5,740 nucleotides of DNA from positions 1 through 5,740 of the forward strand of contig CAZMRK010000527.1 of the NCBI GenBank assembly GCA_964568355.1, read 5' to 3'. This document shows, piece by piece, positions 1 to 5,740 of this stretch. The DNA is from JAJPJX01 sp964568355 (GTDB lineage Bacteria; Acidobacteriota; Terriglobia; Bryobacterales; Bryobacteraceae). Position 1 is the stretch's first letter, and each line of letters starts with the position of its first letter. A model generated the notes under the pieces. The model worked only from the letters and a program-made list of their open reading frames with translations. It did not search any database and was not told the DNA's origin. The position numbers were made by a program, and so were the translations under genes.

Positions 1-591
1 CGCCGCCGCCACGCCATCGCCCATGTGGGCGTGCCCCACGTCCAGGGCAAAGAACAGGGGCAGGTGGGTCTGCTCCAGGAACGACACCAGCCGCTCCGGC
101 GTCGCCAGCGCGTTGGGCGTATTCTCCAGAAGGATCTGCACCCCGCGTTGCCGTGCGAAAATACTCAGCTCTTCGAGAGCGGTGAAAGCCGCCTCCACTT
201 TACGCTCGTCGTATTCTTCACCGGTCACGCCCAGGTGCTGAATCAGGTAGCGATAGGGAATCAGCTCGGCGATCTCCAGCGCCCGCTTCACTTCATCCAC
301 CATCGTGATCCGCTTGGACTTCACCGGCTCGGTCAGCGTAATTACCGAATGCGGCCCGGATCTCCCCCAGATCTCGTCGGTGTACATCGGCGAGTGCAGC
401 GAGTGCAGCTTGATCTCGGAATCGCGGAACCAGTGTCCCAGTTCGGCCACTTGCGCCTTATTGCGATAATCCAGGTGCTGCCGTGCGCAGAAGATCTCCA
501 CCAGCGGGATGCCCACCTGCTCGATCCGGTTCAGCATGGCTACGGTCAGACGATGGTTCACAAACAGGTGCGTGGACAACGCGCGTTGCAT
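1..591 (-). CDS. Xylose-isomerase-like TIM-barrel protein (sugar phosphate isomerase/epimerase family), C-terminus outside window
   Basis: The reading frame is open from an ATG at 591 to the window edge and gives 197 residues, about two thirds of the usual 270-300. The sequence fits the AP-endonuclease-2 / xylose-isomerase-like TIM-barrel superfamily, whose members are cytoplasmic, metal-dependent sugar isomerases, epimerases or endonuclease IV-like enzymes. Visible candidate metal ligands are His66 (in LHSLHSP), His119 (in IQHLGV), Glu156 (in ILLENTPN), and Asp184 with His187 (in ALDVGHAH). The Asp-x-x-His spacing matches endonuclease IV Asp179/His182. Later ligands would lie in the missing part. 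The gene starts 5 bases after the ggt stop, and GAGAGG at 609-604 is a plausible but slightly distant ribosome binding site, so translation is probably coupled. A TTG at 600-598 in the same frame is an alternative start. Substrate is unknown; a sugar isomerase is likelier than a DNA repair enzyme, but this is inference. Confidence 0.85.
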   Translation of the reverse strand, partial: MQRALSTHLFVNHRLTVAMLNRIEQVGIPLVEIFCARQHLDYRNKAQVAELGHWFRDSEIKLHSLHSPMYTDEIWGRSGPHSVITLTEPVKSKRITMVDEVKRALEIAELIPYRYLIQHLGVTGEEYDERKVEAAFTALEELSIFARQRGVQILLENTPNALATPERLVSFLEQTHLPLFFALDVGHAHMGDGVAAA

Positions 592-596
592 TTTTT

Positions 597-2258
597 TCAA
601 TATCCTCTCGCAGTACCTTGCGTGCGCGGATCGGCCGCTCCCGCCAGCCATCCGTTTTCCATCAGGATCGCCGCCACCTCGCCCATCGGCGAGCCCACCT
701 TTATCTGGTATCCGCGGGATTCCAGCAGCCGCAGCGTGTCCGGTGAAAATCCGGGCTCCACGCGCAACTGGTCCGGAAGCCACTGATGATGAATGCGCGG
801 CCAGTTCACCGCATCCTGCACGTTCATGCCGAAATCGAGCACGTTCACCAGCACCTGCAGCACGCTGTTGATGATCGTCGGACCGCCCGGAGTTCCCAGC
901 ACCAGGTAAAGCTTTCCGCCGCGCAGCACGATCGTAGGCGTCATCGACGATAGCGGATGCTTCCCGGGCTGGATCGCGTTACCCTCTCCTTGCACCAGGC
1001 CGTAGGCATTGGGCGATCCCGGCTTGGCCGCGAAATCGTCCATCTCGTTGTTCAACAAAAATCCCAGGGCCGTTGCTGTGACTCCGCATCCATAGCCGCC
1101 GTTCAGCGTATAGGTCACGGCCACGGCGTTCCCTTCCGCATCGATGATCGAATAGTGCGTCGTCTCGGAACTCTCGTAGCCTGCCATCTTCCCGGCCCGC
1201 ACTTCGGTGCTCGGCGTGGCTCGCTCCGGATCGATCGAACGCCGCAACTCGGCCAGGTAGCGCGGGTCGAGCAGCCCTTTCACCGGCACGTGAAAGAAAT
1301 CGGGATCTCCCAGGTGCTCGGCGCGATCCGCGAAGTATCGCCGCATCGCTTCGGCCAGGTAATGCAGCTCTGCCGCCGAGCCCGCGCCGCTCTTCTCGTA
1401 TCCCGTGCCCGCCAGCACGCCTAGCATCTGCAGAATGCCGATTCCGCCCGAACTGGGTGGCGGCGCCGTCAGGATATCGTAGCCGCGATAGCTGCCCGCA
1501 AGCGGCTGGCGTTCCACCACGGCGTAGGCTTTCAAATCCTCCAGGCGGATCTCTCCGCCGTGCGCGGCCATGTCCGCAGCCAGCCGCCGCGCCGTCTCGC
1601 CTTCATAGAAATCCCGGCTGCCCTGCCGCCGGATGCGCATCAGTGTCTGTGCGAGTTCGGGCTGCACCAGCAGTTCACCCGGCTCATAATATCGTCCGTC
1701 GCGCTGGAAAATACGGCGCGATTCCGGAAAGCGGCTCAGCAGTTTCGACCGGCTCAGCGAGCGCGCCAGGTCGTAGGGAACCGGAAAGCCTTTGGCTGCC
1801 AGTTCCACCGCCGGCGCCACCAGGTCCGCCCACGGCTTGCGGCCCCACTTTTTTGACGCGTATTCCAGACCGCGCACCGTGCCCGGAACGCCGGCCGCGC
1901 GATATCCGTGCACGCTGTCGTCCGTGACGTTTCCCGCCGCGTCCAGGTACATATTGCGCGCCGCTTTGCCGGGAGCCCGCTCGCGAAAATCCAGAAAAGT
2001 GGTTCGCCCGTCGGCGAAGCGCGCCAGCAGAAATCCGCCGCCGCCCAGGTTGCCCGCCGAAGGGTGGGTGACCGCCAGCGCCAGGCCCACCGCTACCGCG
2101 GCATCCACGGCATTGCCGCCCGCCTGGAGCACTCGCACTCCGATATCGGTGGCATGCGTCTCGCGCGTGACCACCATGGCGTGGCGCGCGTATACCGGAT
2201 TTGCGGCCCACACCGGTAGCGCGCTCGCCAGCAACAGGAGCCACACAAATCGGCGCAT
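597..2258 (-). CDS. ggt: Gamma-glutamyltranspeptidase (glutathione hydrolase) precursor
   Basis: This is a 553-residue periplasmic N-terminal-nucleophile hydrolase that cleaves the gamma-glutamyl bond of glutathione and related compounds, releasing or transferring glutamate. Residues 1-18 form a signal peptide (MRRF, then a Leu-rich core ending VWA), which is why the ATG at 2258 is chosen over an upstream TTG at 2303 that would overlap rlmB. The precursor should cut itself before Thr366 (in ETTHYS), giving a 188-residue small subunit, close to E. coli. Counted from the nucleophile, the E. coli substrate residues line up: Asn386 (Asn411), Glu405 (Gln430), Asp408 (Asp433), Ser437-Ser438 (462-463) and Gly458-Gly459 (483-484). 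Arg92 in DFRERAP corresponds to the Arg that binds the glutamate carboxylate. Cys391 in YGCG sits near the active site, where Ser or Thr is usual. The gene begins 14 bases after rlmB and ends 5 bases before the next gene. Upstream Shine-Dalgarno sequence is weak. Confidence 0.96.
   Translation of the reverse strand: MRRFVWLLLLASALPVWAANPVYARHAMVVTRETHATDIGVRVLQAGGNAVDAAVAVGLALAVTHPSAGNLGGGGFLLARFADGRTTFLDFRERAPGKAARNMYLDAAGNVTDDSVHGYRAAGVPGTVRGLEYASKKWGRKPWADLVAPAVELAAKGFPVPYDLARSLSRSKLLSRFPESRRIFQRDGRYYEPGELLVQPELAQTLMRIRRQGSRDFYEGETARRLAADMAAHGGEIRLEDLKAYAVVERQPLAGSYRGYDILTAPPPSSGGIGILQMLGVLAGTGYEKSGAGSAAELHYLAEAMRRYFADRAEHLGDPDFFHVPVKGLLDPRYLAELRRSIDPERATPSTEVRAGKMAGYESSETTHYSIIDAEGNAVAVTYTLNGGYGCGVTATALGFLLNNEMDDFAAKPGSPNAYGLVQGEGNAIQPGKHPLSSMTPTIVLRGGKLYLVLGTPGGPTIINSVLQVLVNVLDFGMNVQDAVNWPRIHHQWLPDQLRVEPGFSPDTLRLLESRGYQIKVGSPMGEVAAILMENGWLAGAADPRTQGTARGY
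604..609 (-). promoter_or_regulatory. Probable ribosome binding site of the TIM-barrel gene
   Basis: The minus strand reads GAGAGG here, inside the last codons of ggt. It lies 12 bases before the ATG at 591 and only 3 bases before the alternative in-frame TTG at 600. The spacing is ideal for neither, so it does not settle the start. ATG is preferred as the stronger start codon. Placement inside the upstream gene suggests translational coupling. Confidence 0.4.
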
Positions 2259-2272
2259 GAAACTTGATTCTA

Positions 2273-2992
2273 CTATGAGGTCCGCGGCTGGCGTCTTTTC
2301 CAATCGAACAACACGACGCCCGCGGCCACCGAAACATTCAAGGAGGAGACTTTCCCTTCGAGCGGAATCCGCACCAGCGCATCGCAGTGTTTGCGCACCA
2401 GTTCGTGCAGCCCCTTGCCCTCGCCGCCCAGAACCATCGCCGTGCGGCCGGCATAGTCGATCTGGTCGTATTCCTGCTCGCCGCGCTCGTCCAGCCCGTA
2501 AATCCAGAAGCCCTGCTCTTTGATCTGTTCGAGCGTGCGATTGATGTTGCCTACCCGAACCACCGGCAGATATTCCAGAGCCCCCGCCGCCGCCTTGGCG
2601 ACGACATCGGTCAATCCCGCCGCCCGCCGCTCCGGAATCACCACCGCGCTTGCGCCGGCTGCGTGCGCCGTGCGGATGATCGCGCCCAGGTTGTGCGGAT
2701 CCTCGACCCCGTCGAGCACCACGAGCATCCGCGCGGTTCCCAGAACATCTTCCAGCTCGCCATACTTCTTGGCCGAGCCGAGAGCCACGACGCCCTGGTG
2801 CGCAGGCGTGCCCGCCAGCCGGTCCAGCGTCGGCCGAGCCTCGAACCGAACCGCCACCGACGCCTGCCGGGCCAGGTCGATAATCTGTTGCAAGCGCGGA
2901 CCGCCCGCGCCCTTAGCAATCAAAATGCGGTCGAGCGGATGCTTCGCCCGCAAAGCTTCCGTAACCGGATGAATCCCCGAAAGAATACCCAT
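2273..2992 (-). CDS. rlmB: 23S rRNA (guanosine-2'-O-)-methyltransferase RlmB, SpoU family
   Basis: The 239-residue protein is a cytoplasmic SPOUT-class methylase. RlmB uses S-adenosylmethionine to methylate the 2'-OH of G2251 in the peptidyl-transferase P loop of 23S rRNA. Residues 1-75 are the substrate-binding domain typical of RlmB/TrmH-group proteins (starting GILSGIHPVTEAL). The catalytic trefoil-knot domain follows, with motif 1 at 94-107 (DGVEDPHNLGAIIR, with Asn101 and Arg107), motif 2 at 187-195 (VLGGEGKGL, Glu191) and motif 3 at 209-223 (IPLEGKVSSLNVSVA, Asn219). Length fits the family (about 240-250). The start is ATG at 2992. Only a GAGG-like stretch within the hairpin element upstream could serve as ribosome binding site. 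The stop TAG is 14 bases before ggt. Another TrmH-group target cannot be excluded, but the N-terminal domain favours RlmB. Confidence 0.93.
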   Translation of the reverse strand: MGILSGIHPVTEALRAKHPLDRILIAKGAGGPRLQQIIDLARQASVAVRFEARPTLDRLAGTPAHQGVVALGSAKKYGELEDVLGTARMLVVLDGVEDPHNLGAIIRTAHAAGASAVVIPERRAAGLTDVVAKAAAGALEYLPVVRVGNINRTLEQIKEQGFWIYGLDERGEQEYDQIDYAGRTAMVLGGEGKGLHELVRKHCDALVRIPLEGKVSSLNVSVAAGVVLFDWKRRQPRTS

Positions 2993-2998
2993 GCACTG

Positions 2999-3045
2999 TA
3001 GCGCCCGCCTCAGCGGGCCGCGTCGACTTCAGTCGACGCCTGCTA
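2999..3045. repeat. Twin-hairpin REP/BIME-like interspersed element
   Basis: Two perfect hairpins lie side by side, one base apart. The first has a 6-bp stem (GCCCGC at 3003-3008 with GCGGGC at 3013-3018) and loop CTCA. The second has an 8-bp stem (GCGTCGAC at 3020-3027 with GTCGACGC at 3032-3039) and loop TTCA. Read on the minus strand both loops are TGA plus a purine, so the units look like related copies. The pair is bordered by TAGC (2999-3002) and its complement GCTA (3042-3045). It fills almost the whole 50-base gap between the AhpD-like gene and rlmB, and its end contains the TAG stop of the former. There is no T-tract, so a rho-independent terminator is unlikely. The structure is seen directly; that it is a dispersed repeat is inference, since only one copy is visible here. 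Confidence 0.7.
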
Positions 3046-3549
3046 TCCTTCCGGTTGCAGCTCCAGCCCGTTGTTGAATCGATTGGTGAAATTGGCAATC
3101 GCGGCCGTCAGCGTCAACTCCACAATCTGCTCGCCGCTGAAGTGTTCCCGCAGCACCGCGCGGCTGGACACGGCATTGGCCGTCTCAGCCAGCTCCCGCG
3201 CATAGCGGATTGCGGCCTGCTCCGGAGCGCTGAACCCCGCCACTTCGCCGCCCCGCAGCGCCTGCATCTCGGCCTCGGTGACGCCTGCTTTCAACGCCGA
3301 AGCTTGATGCGCCGCGCTACAGTATGCGCACTTGTTGAAATACGAAGTCGTCAGGTAGACCAGCTCTTTGATGCGCCGGTCCACCGAGCCCGGCCCCACA
3401 ATCGATCCATACAACGGAATGAAATTCTTCAGCACTTCCGGCCGATTGGCCATCAGGCGGAAGAAATGATTTGGTTTGTTCGCTTTTTTCTCGAGATCCG
3501 AGAGGAACTCGTTTTCAGAAGGTTCGACAAGGCGGACGGCAGCAGCCAT
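3043..3549 (-). CDS. AhpD-like / carboxymuconolactone decarboxylase family protein
   Basis: This 168-residue all-helical cytoplasmic protein belongs to the AhpD/CMD family, whose redox members reduce peroxiredoxins or act as weak peroxidases through a CxxC pair. The motif CAYCSAAH gives Cys74, Cys77 and His81, and Glu62 lies 12 residues before the first Cys. These spacings match Glu118, Cys130, Cys133 and His137 of mycobacterial AhpD. The position equivalent to AhpD His132 is Tyr76. The C-terminal half (for example EQAAIRYARELAE and IVELTLTAAIANFTNRFNNGL) is typical of peroxidase-related CMD proteins. The start is taken as ATG at 3549, 17 bases after the HlyD stop; a TTG two codons upstream (3555) is possible. 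No strong ribosome binding site is visible, which suggests reliance on coupling to the upstream gene. The stop codon lies in the adjacent hairpin element. Redox function is likely and substrate unknown. Confidence 0.88.
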   Translation of the reverse strand: MAAAVRLVEPSENEFLSDLEKKANKPNHFFRLMANRPEVLKNFIPLYGSIVGPGSVDRRIKELVYLTTSYFNKCAYCSAAHQASALKAGVTEAEMQALRGGEVAGFSAPEQAAIRYARELAETANAVSSRAVLREHFSGEQIVELTLTAAIANFTNRFNNGLELQPEG

Positions 3550-3566
3550 ACCCAACAGTGTAATGC

Positions 3567-4916
3567 TTATTGTGCCGCCCGCATCACCACCGGACGCTGC
3601 AGCGCGACCTCCTCGTCCGCATCCACCCCTCCCAGCAGAATCGCCTGAGTATGGCTGGTTGCGCCCACTTTGACTTCACGCCGCTCGAATTGTCCGCCCT
3701 GCTTCACATACGCCACCAACTTGCCGTTCTCTTCCTGAATCGCTTCGCGCGGGATGATTAGGCCTTCCTTCTGGCCCAGCACGATGTCCGCGCTGGCGGA
3801 AAGATCGGGAATCACACGCGAATCGCGATCGGTCAGCGCCACCCGCACCGGCACGTTCCGGATGTAATAGTTCTGCCTCCATCCACCGGTTGCCAGCGCA
3901 GCTACCGCCTCCACCTTGCCGCGCAAATGCAGGTCCGGAAACGCATCGAAGTTCACCTCGGCCTGCTGGCCCAGCCTCAAACCCTCACTCTCCGTCTGGT
4001 TGATGGTCGCCTCCAGTTGCATGCTGGAGGTATCGACAATCTTCATGAACGGCTGCCCCGGTGACACCTGGTCCCCGAGCTGGACCTGCCCCATATCTCC
4101 GCCGCGCCAAACCGTGGTCATTACCACCAGCCCCGGCAGCGGCGCGTGGATGGTGAAGCGTGTAACATCCACCTTGTGACGGTCGCGGTGCCGGGCATGC
4201 CGGTCGCGCGTCAGCTCCAGAATTCGAATCTGCGCCTTCTGGGAGGCTTCGGTGGTCTTCAAATCCTGAAGCGAGGCTTGGTACTGGGCCTCCGCTTCCT
4301 CTACCGAGAGCTTCAACTCCTCTTTATCGATATCGGAACGAATCGGCGCCGCCCCGGCATCCAGCTTGGCCTTCTCCAGATCGGCCTTGTTCTGCCGCAC
4401 CGTCTGCCGCAACGTCTCCAATTCGATCGCCAGTTCAGCCCGTGTTTTCCTCACATCCGCCTCGGCCTGCTGCACCAGGGCTTCGATATCGTTCACATGA
4501 TCCCTGATCGATTGCGGATCGATCTGCGCCACTACGTCGCCCTTTTTCACCAGAGAGCCGGCCTTAGACAGCTCGATCAGCACCAGCGCACGCCCGGAAT
4601 CGGGACCGCGCATCATCGGTGCCGAAATGTTGGCAAAGTTCTTTGCCGTCGTCGTCCCCGTAATCCGGACCGTGCGCCGTAGCGCGCCCCGCACCACCTT
4701 CGCCGTCCGCACCACTGGCAGCGCGGCCGACGGCTTTTGCACCGTATCCTGCCGCAGCAAGTAAATCGTTATGCCAACGGCCGCAACAGCCAGGACGGCG
4801 CCCAGCACCCGCAGCCAGGGGAAGGGCTTCTCCGGAGGGGGCACGATAACGGGCTGTGGGGTAACACGCTCCGGCGCTTGGGGCGGCGTCGCGGAGGGAT
4901 TGACGAAAGCGGACAT
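3567..4916 (-). CDS. HlyD/MFP-family periplasmic adaptor subunit of an efflux system
   Basis: The 449-residue protein is a membrane fusion protein that would link an inner-membrane transporter (RND or MacB-type ABC) to an outer-membrane channel. A Pro-rich cytoplasmic N-terminus (residues 7-33) is followed by one membrane segment at about 34-54. The first lipoyl half lies at about 95-135 (ending SLVKKGDVVAQIDPQ), and a long Glu/Lys/Gln-rich alpha-hairpin coiled coil spans about 137-245. The second lipoyl half at about 250-295 contains FTIHAPLPGLV and VSPGQPFMKIVD. A beta-barrel at about 298-380 (LEATINQTESEGLRLGQQAEV) and a membrane-proximal domain to 449 follow. A segment rich in Arg, His and Asp (237-247) ends the coiled coil. 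The ATG at 4916 has a clear ribosome binding site. No transporter ATPase, permease or TolC-like gene adjoins it in this window, so the transported substrate cannot be guessed. Confidence 0.92.
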   Translation of the reverse strand: MSAFVNPSATPPQAPERVTPQPVIVPPPEKPFPWLRVLGAVLAVAAVGITIYLLRQDTVQKPSAALPVVRTAKVVRGALRRTVRITGTTTAKNFANISAPMMRGPDSGRALVLIELSKAGSLVKKGDVVAQIDPQSIRDHVNDIEALVQQAEADVRKTRAELAIELETLRQTVRQNKADLEKAKLDAGAAPIRSDIDKEELKLSVEEAEAQYQASLQDLKTTEASQKAQIRILELTRDRHARHRDRHKVDVTRFTIHAPLPGLVVMTTVWRGGDMGQVQLGDQVSPGQPFMKIVDTSSMQLEATINQTESEGLRLGQQAEVNFDAFPDLHLRGKVEAVAALATGGWRQNYYIRNVPVRVALTDRDSRVIPDLSASADIVLGQKEGLIIPREAIQEENGKLVAYVKQGGQFERREVKVGATSHTQAILLGGVDADEEVALQRPVVMRAAQ

Positions 4917-4922
4917 AGATAG

Positions 4923-4929
4923 CCTTCTT
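4923..4929 (-). promoter_or_regulatory. Ribosome binding site of the HlyD-family gene
   Basis: The minus strand reads AAGAAGG six bases before the ATG at 4916, the best-placed Shine-Dalgarno sequence in the window. It supports that start. The rest of the 45-base gap to the upstream gene (4917-4961) shows no convincing -10/-35 pair and no terminator hairpin, so the promoter is probably further upstream. Confidence 0.65.
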
Positions 4930-4961
4930 TGAGTGGCGGTACCGGAGGCCGTTTGGTTACG

Positions 4962-5740
4962 TCAGTATTTTACACCCGTTGCCCGGGCTTCGCTTTCTCC
5001 GCGTAGCCAGACGTAAATGGGCGCGTGCGGAGCCGGAGCCGGCCAGGGAAGTGCCACCTTCAGCGCCTGTTTGCCGGGTTCACCAGCTACCGGTGTTGGA
5101 ATCGACTGCACCGGCACCCCGTTGCGCGTGTCCCAGCCGGTCTTCTCGATCGTATCCAGGTCCTGCCCGCTCAACATTCCTGCGTACAGGTTCTGCCCCA
5201 CGCTTTCGTCGGTCAGAGTGAAGCGTTCCACCCGCGGCACCCGGGCGATCTTTCCCAGCGGATAAGCTTCCGAGGTGCCCGTGTCCGCTGTGGTCACCTT
5301 GGCCGTCAGCGCGCACCCCGACTGGCCCACCGCCGCCGGCTCCAGCGACAGGAACAACATTCCTTCGCCCGCCACGTTCAGCCGTGCCCCGGTCGACGAA
5401 TCGCCCGGCGTCAGTACCAGCTTGTTCCGCAGGCGCACCTCCTGCGCACAGGAGATCTCAACCGCCAGCGGCACTCCCGCGCCAGCCGAAGGCAACACAC
5501 CGGCGCTGGCGTCGAGATTTTCCACAGACATGGCGAAACTGACCGTCGATCCCGCTGGAATCTCGTCCGGCCGCAGCGATACGGCAAAATCCTGGGGAAA
5601 CGACTTCCGCACCCCCGATATCTTCGGCCGTGGACCGGCGATCGCCAGCGCCCGCTCCACCGTAAGCGGCTGCCCGATCCCCTGCACCTGGATGCGCAGG
5701 GCGGCCGCGTCGCCTTTCTTGGCCGCCGCGTTCAGCTTCA
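4962..5740 (-). CDS. Uncharacterised, probably exported beta-rich protein, C-terminal 258 residues
   Basis: The frame is open to the window edge with no stop, so the true start lies beyond 5740; a GTG at 5687 is internal to this open frame and has no ribosome binding site to recommend it. I do not recognise the family. The visible part has two sections. Residues about 38-150 read like an immunoglobulin-like or other beta-sandwich domain with many alternating hydrophobic strands and two cysteines (97 and 132) that could form a disulfide outside the cytoplasm. Residues about 158-258 form a second beta-rich section containing RFTLTDESVGQNLYAG, a Pro/Ala stretch (PWPAPAPHAPIYVWLRGES) and the C-terminus TGVKY. 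No enzymatic motif or membrane segment is visible. Export is inferred from composition and cysteines, because the signal peptide region is not in the window. It sits 45 bases before the HlyD-type adaptor gene and could share its transcript, but a working link is unproven. Confidence 0.75.
   Translation of the reverse strand, partial: KLNAAAKKGDAAALRIQVQGIGQPLTVERALAIAGPRPKISGVRKSFPQDFAVSLRPDEIPAGSTVSFAMSVENLDASAGVLPSAGAGVPLAVEISCAQEVRLRNKLVLTPGDSSTGARLNVAGEGMLFLSLEPAAVGQSGCALTAKVTTADTGTSEAYPLGKIARVPRVERFTLTDESVGQNLYAGMLSGQDLDTIEKTGWDTRNGVPVQSIPTPVAGEPGKQALKVALPWPAPAPHAPIYVWLRGESEARATGVKY

Noticed and set aside
25..786. Long plus-strand open frame of 253 codons
   Set aside because: It lies antisense to the TIM-barrel gene and the end of ggt, which have clear family motifs. 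Its translation is rich in Arg, His and Gln with no domain, as expected for a shadow frame in GC-rich DNA.
2259..2303. Upstream TTG extension of ggt by 15 residues
   Set aside because: It would overlap rlmB by 31 bases, bury the signal peptide behind a non-hydrophobic leader and use a weaker start codon.
1684..2337. Minus-strand open frame of 217 codons overlapping the 5' part of ggt
   Set aside because: It is another frame of the same strand as ggt; the real ggt frame contains the signal peptide and conserved motifs, while this one is Arg/Gly-rich without a domain.
1792..2523. Plus-strand open frame of 243 codons spanning the ggt/rlmB junction
   Set aside because: It covers the start of ggt and the end of rlmB in antisense, and its product is a low-complexity Arg/Ala/Ser/Pro sequence.
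3003..3039. Hairpins as a rho-independent terminator of the AhpD-like gene
   Set aside because: Neither stem is followed by a T-run on either strand, and the twin perfect-hairpin layout fits a REP-like element better.
2913..3098. Minus-strand open frame of 61 codons across the hairpin element
   Set aside because: It overlaps the end of the AhpD-like gene and the start of rlmB in another frame and is largely a translation of the hairpin element.
4917..4961. Promoter for the adaptor gene in the 45-base gap
   Set aside because: Only the ribosome binding site is recognisable; no paired -35/-10 hexamers with sensible spacing were seen.

Overview
The window is a compact, GC-rich (roughly 60% or more) stretch of bacterial chromosome. 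All six recognisable genes lie on the minus strand, so the order of transcription runs from high to low coordinates. Gene content and protein style resemble soil Acidobacteriota of the Solibacter/Bryobacter type: a paired-hairpin interspersed repeat, an MFP/HlyD adaptor with an extended first lipoyl half, and a secreted protein of unknown function. That assignment is inferred from memory of such genomes, because the window holds no phylogenetic marker I could compare.

In transcription order the layout is as follows. (1) 5740-4962: C-terminal 258 residues of a larger, probably exported, beta-rich protein of unknown function whose start lies outside the window. (2) 4916-3567: a single-pass membrane-anchored HlyD/RND-type periplasmic adaptor with a good ribosome binding site. 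(3) 3549-3043: an AhpD-like / carboxymuconolactone decarboxylase family protein with a CxxC redox motif. (4) 3045-2999: a 47-bp element of two adjacent perfect hairpins, REP/BIME-like, whose end provides the stop codon of gene 3. (5) 2992-2273: RlmB, the SpoU-family 23S rRNA 2'-O-methyltransferase. (6) 2258-597: gamma-glutamyltranspeptidase with signal peptide and full catalytic set. (7) 591-1: the N-terminal 197 residues of a xylose-isomerase-like TIM-barrel enzyme, running off the window.

Intergenic gaps are 45, 17, 50, 14 and 5 bases, so the genes could be co-transcribed, at least rlmB-ggt-TIM barrel. Their functions do not form one obvious pathway: a housekeeping rRNA methylase sits beside a periplasmic glutathione hydrolase, a thiol-redox protein and an orphan efflux adaptor. 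No gene-free stretch exceeds 50 bases, and I see no RNA genes, CRISPR array, insertion sequence or convincing promoter or terminator. The least explained items are the twin-hairpin repeat and the uncharacterised exported protein. I found no sign of a wholly new multi-gene system.
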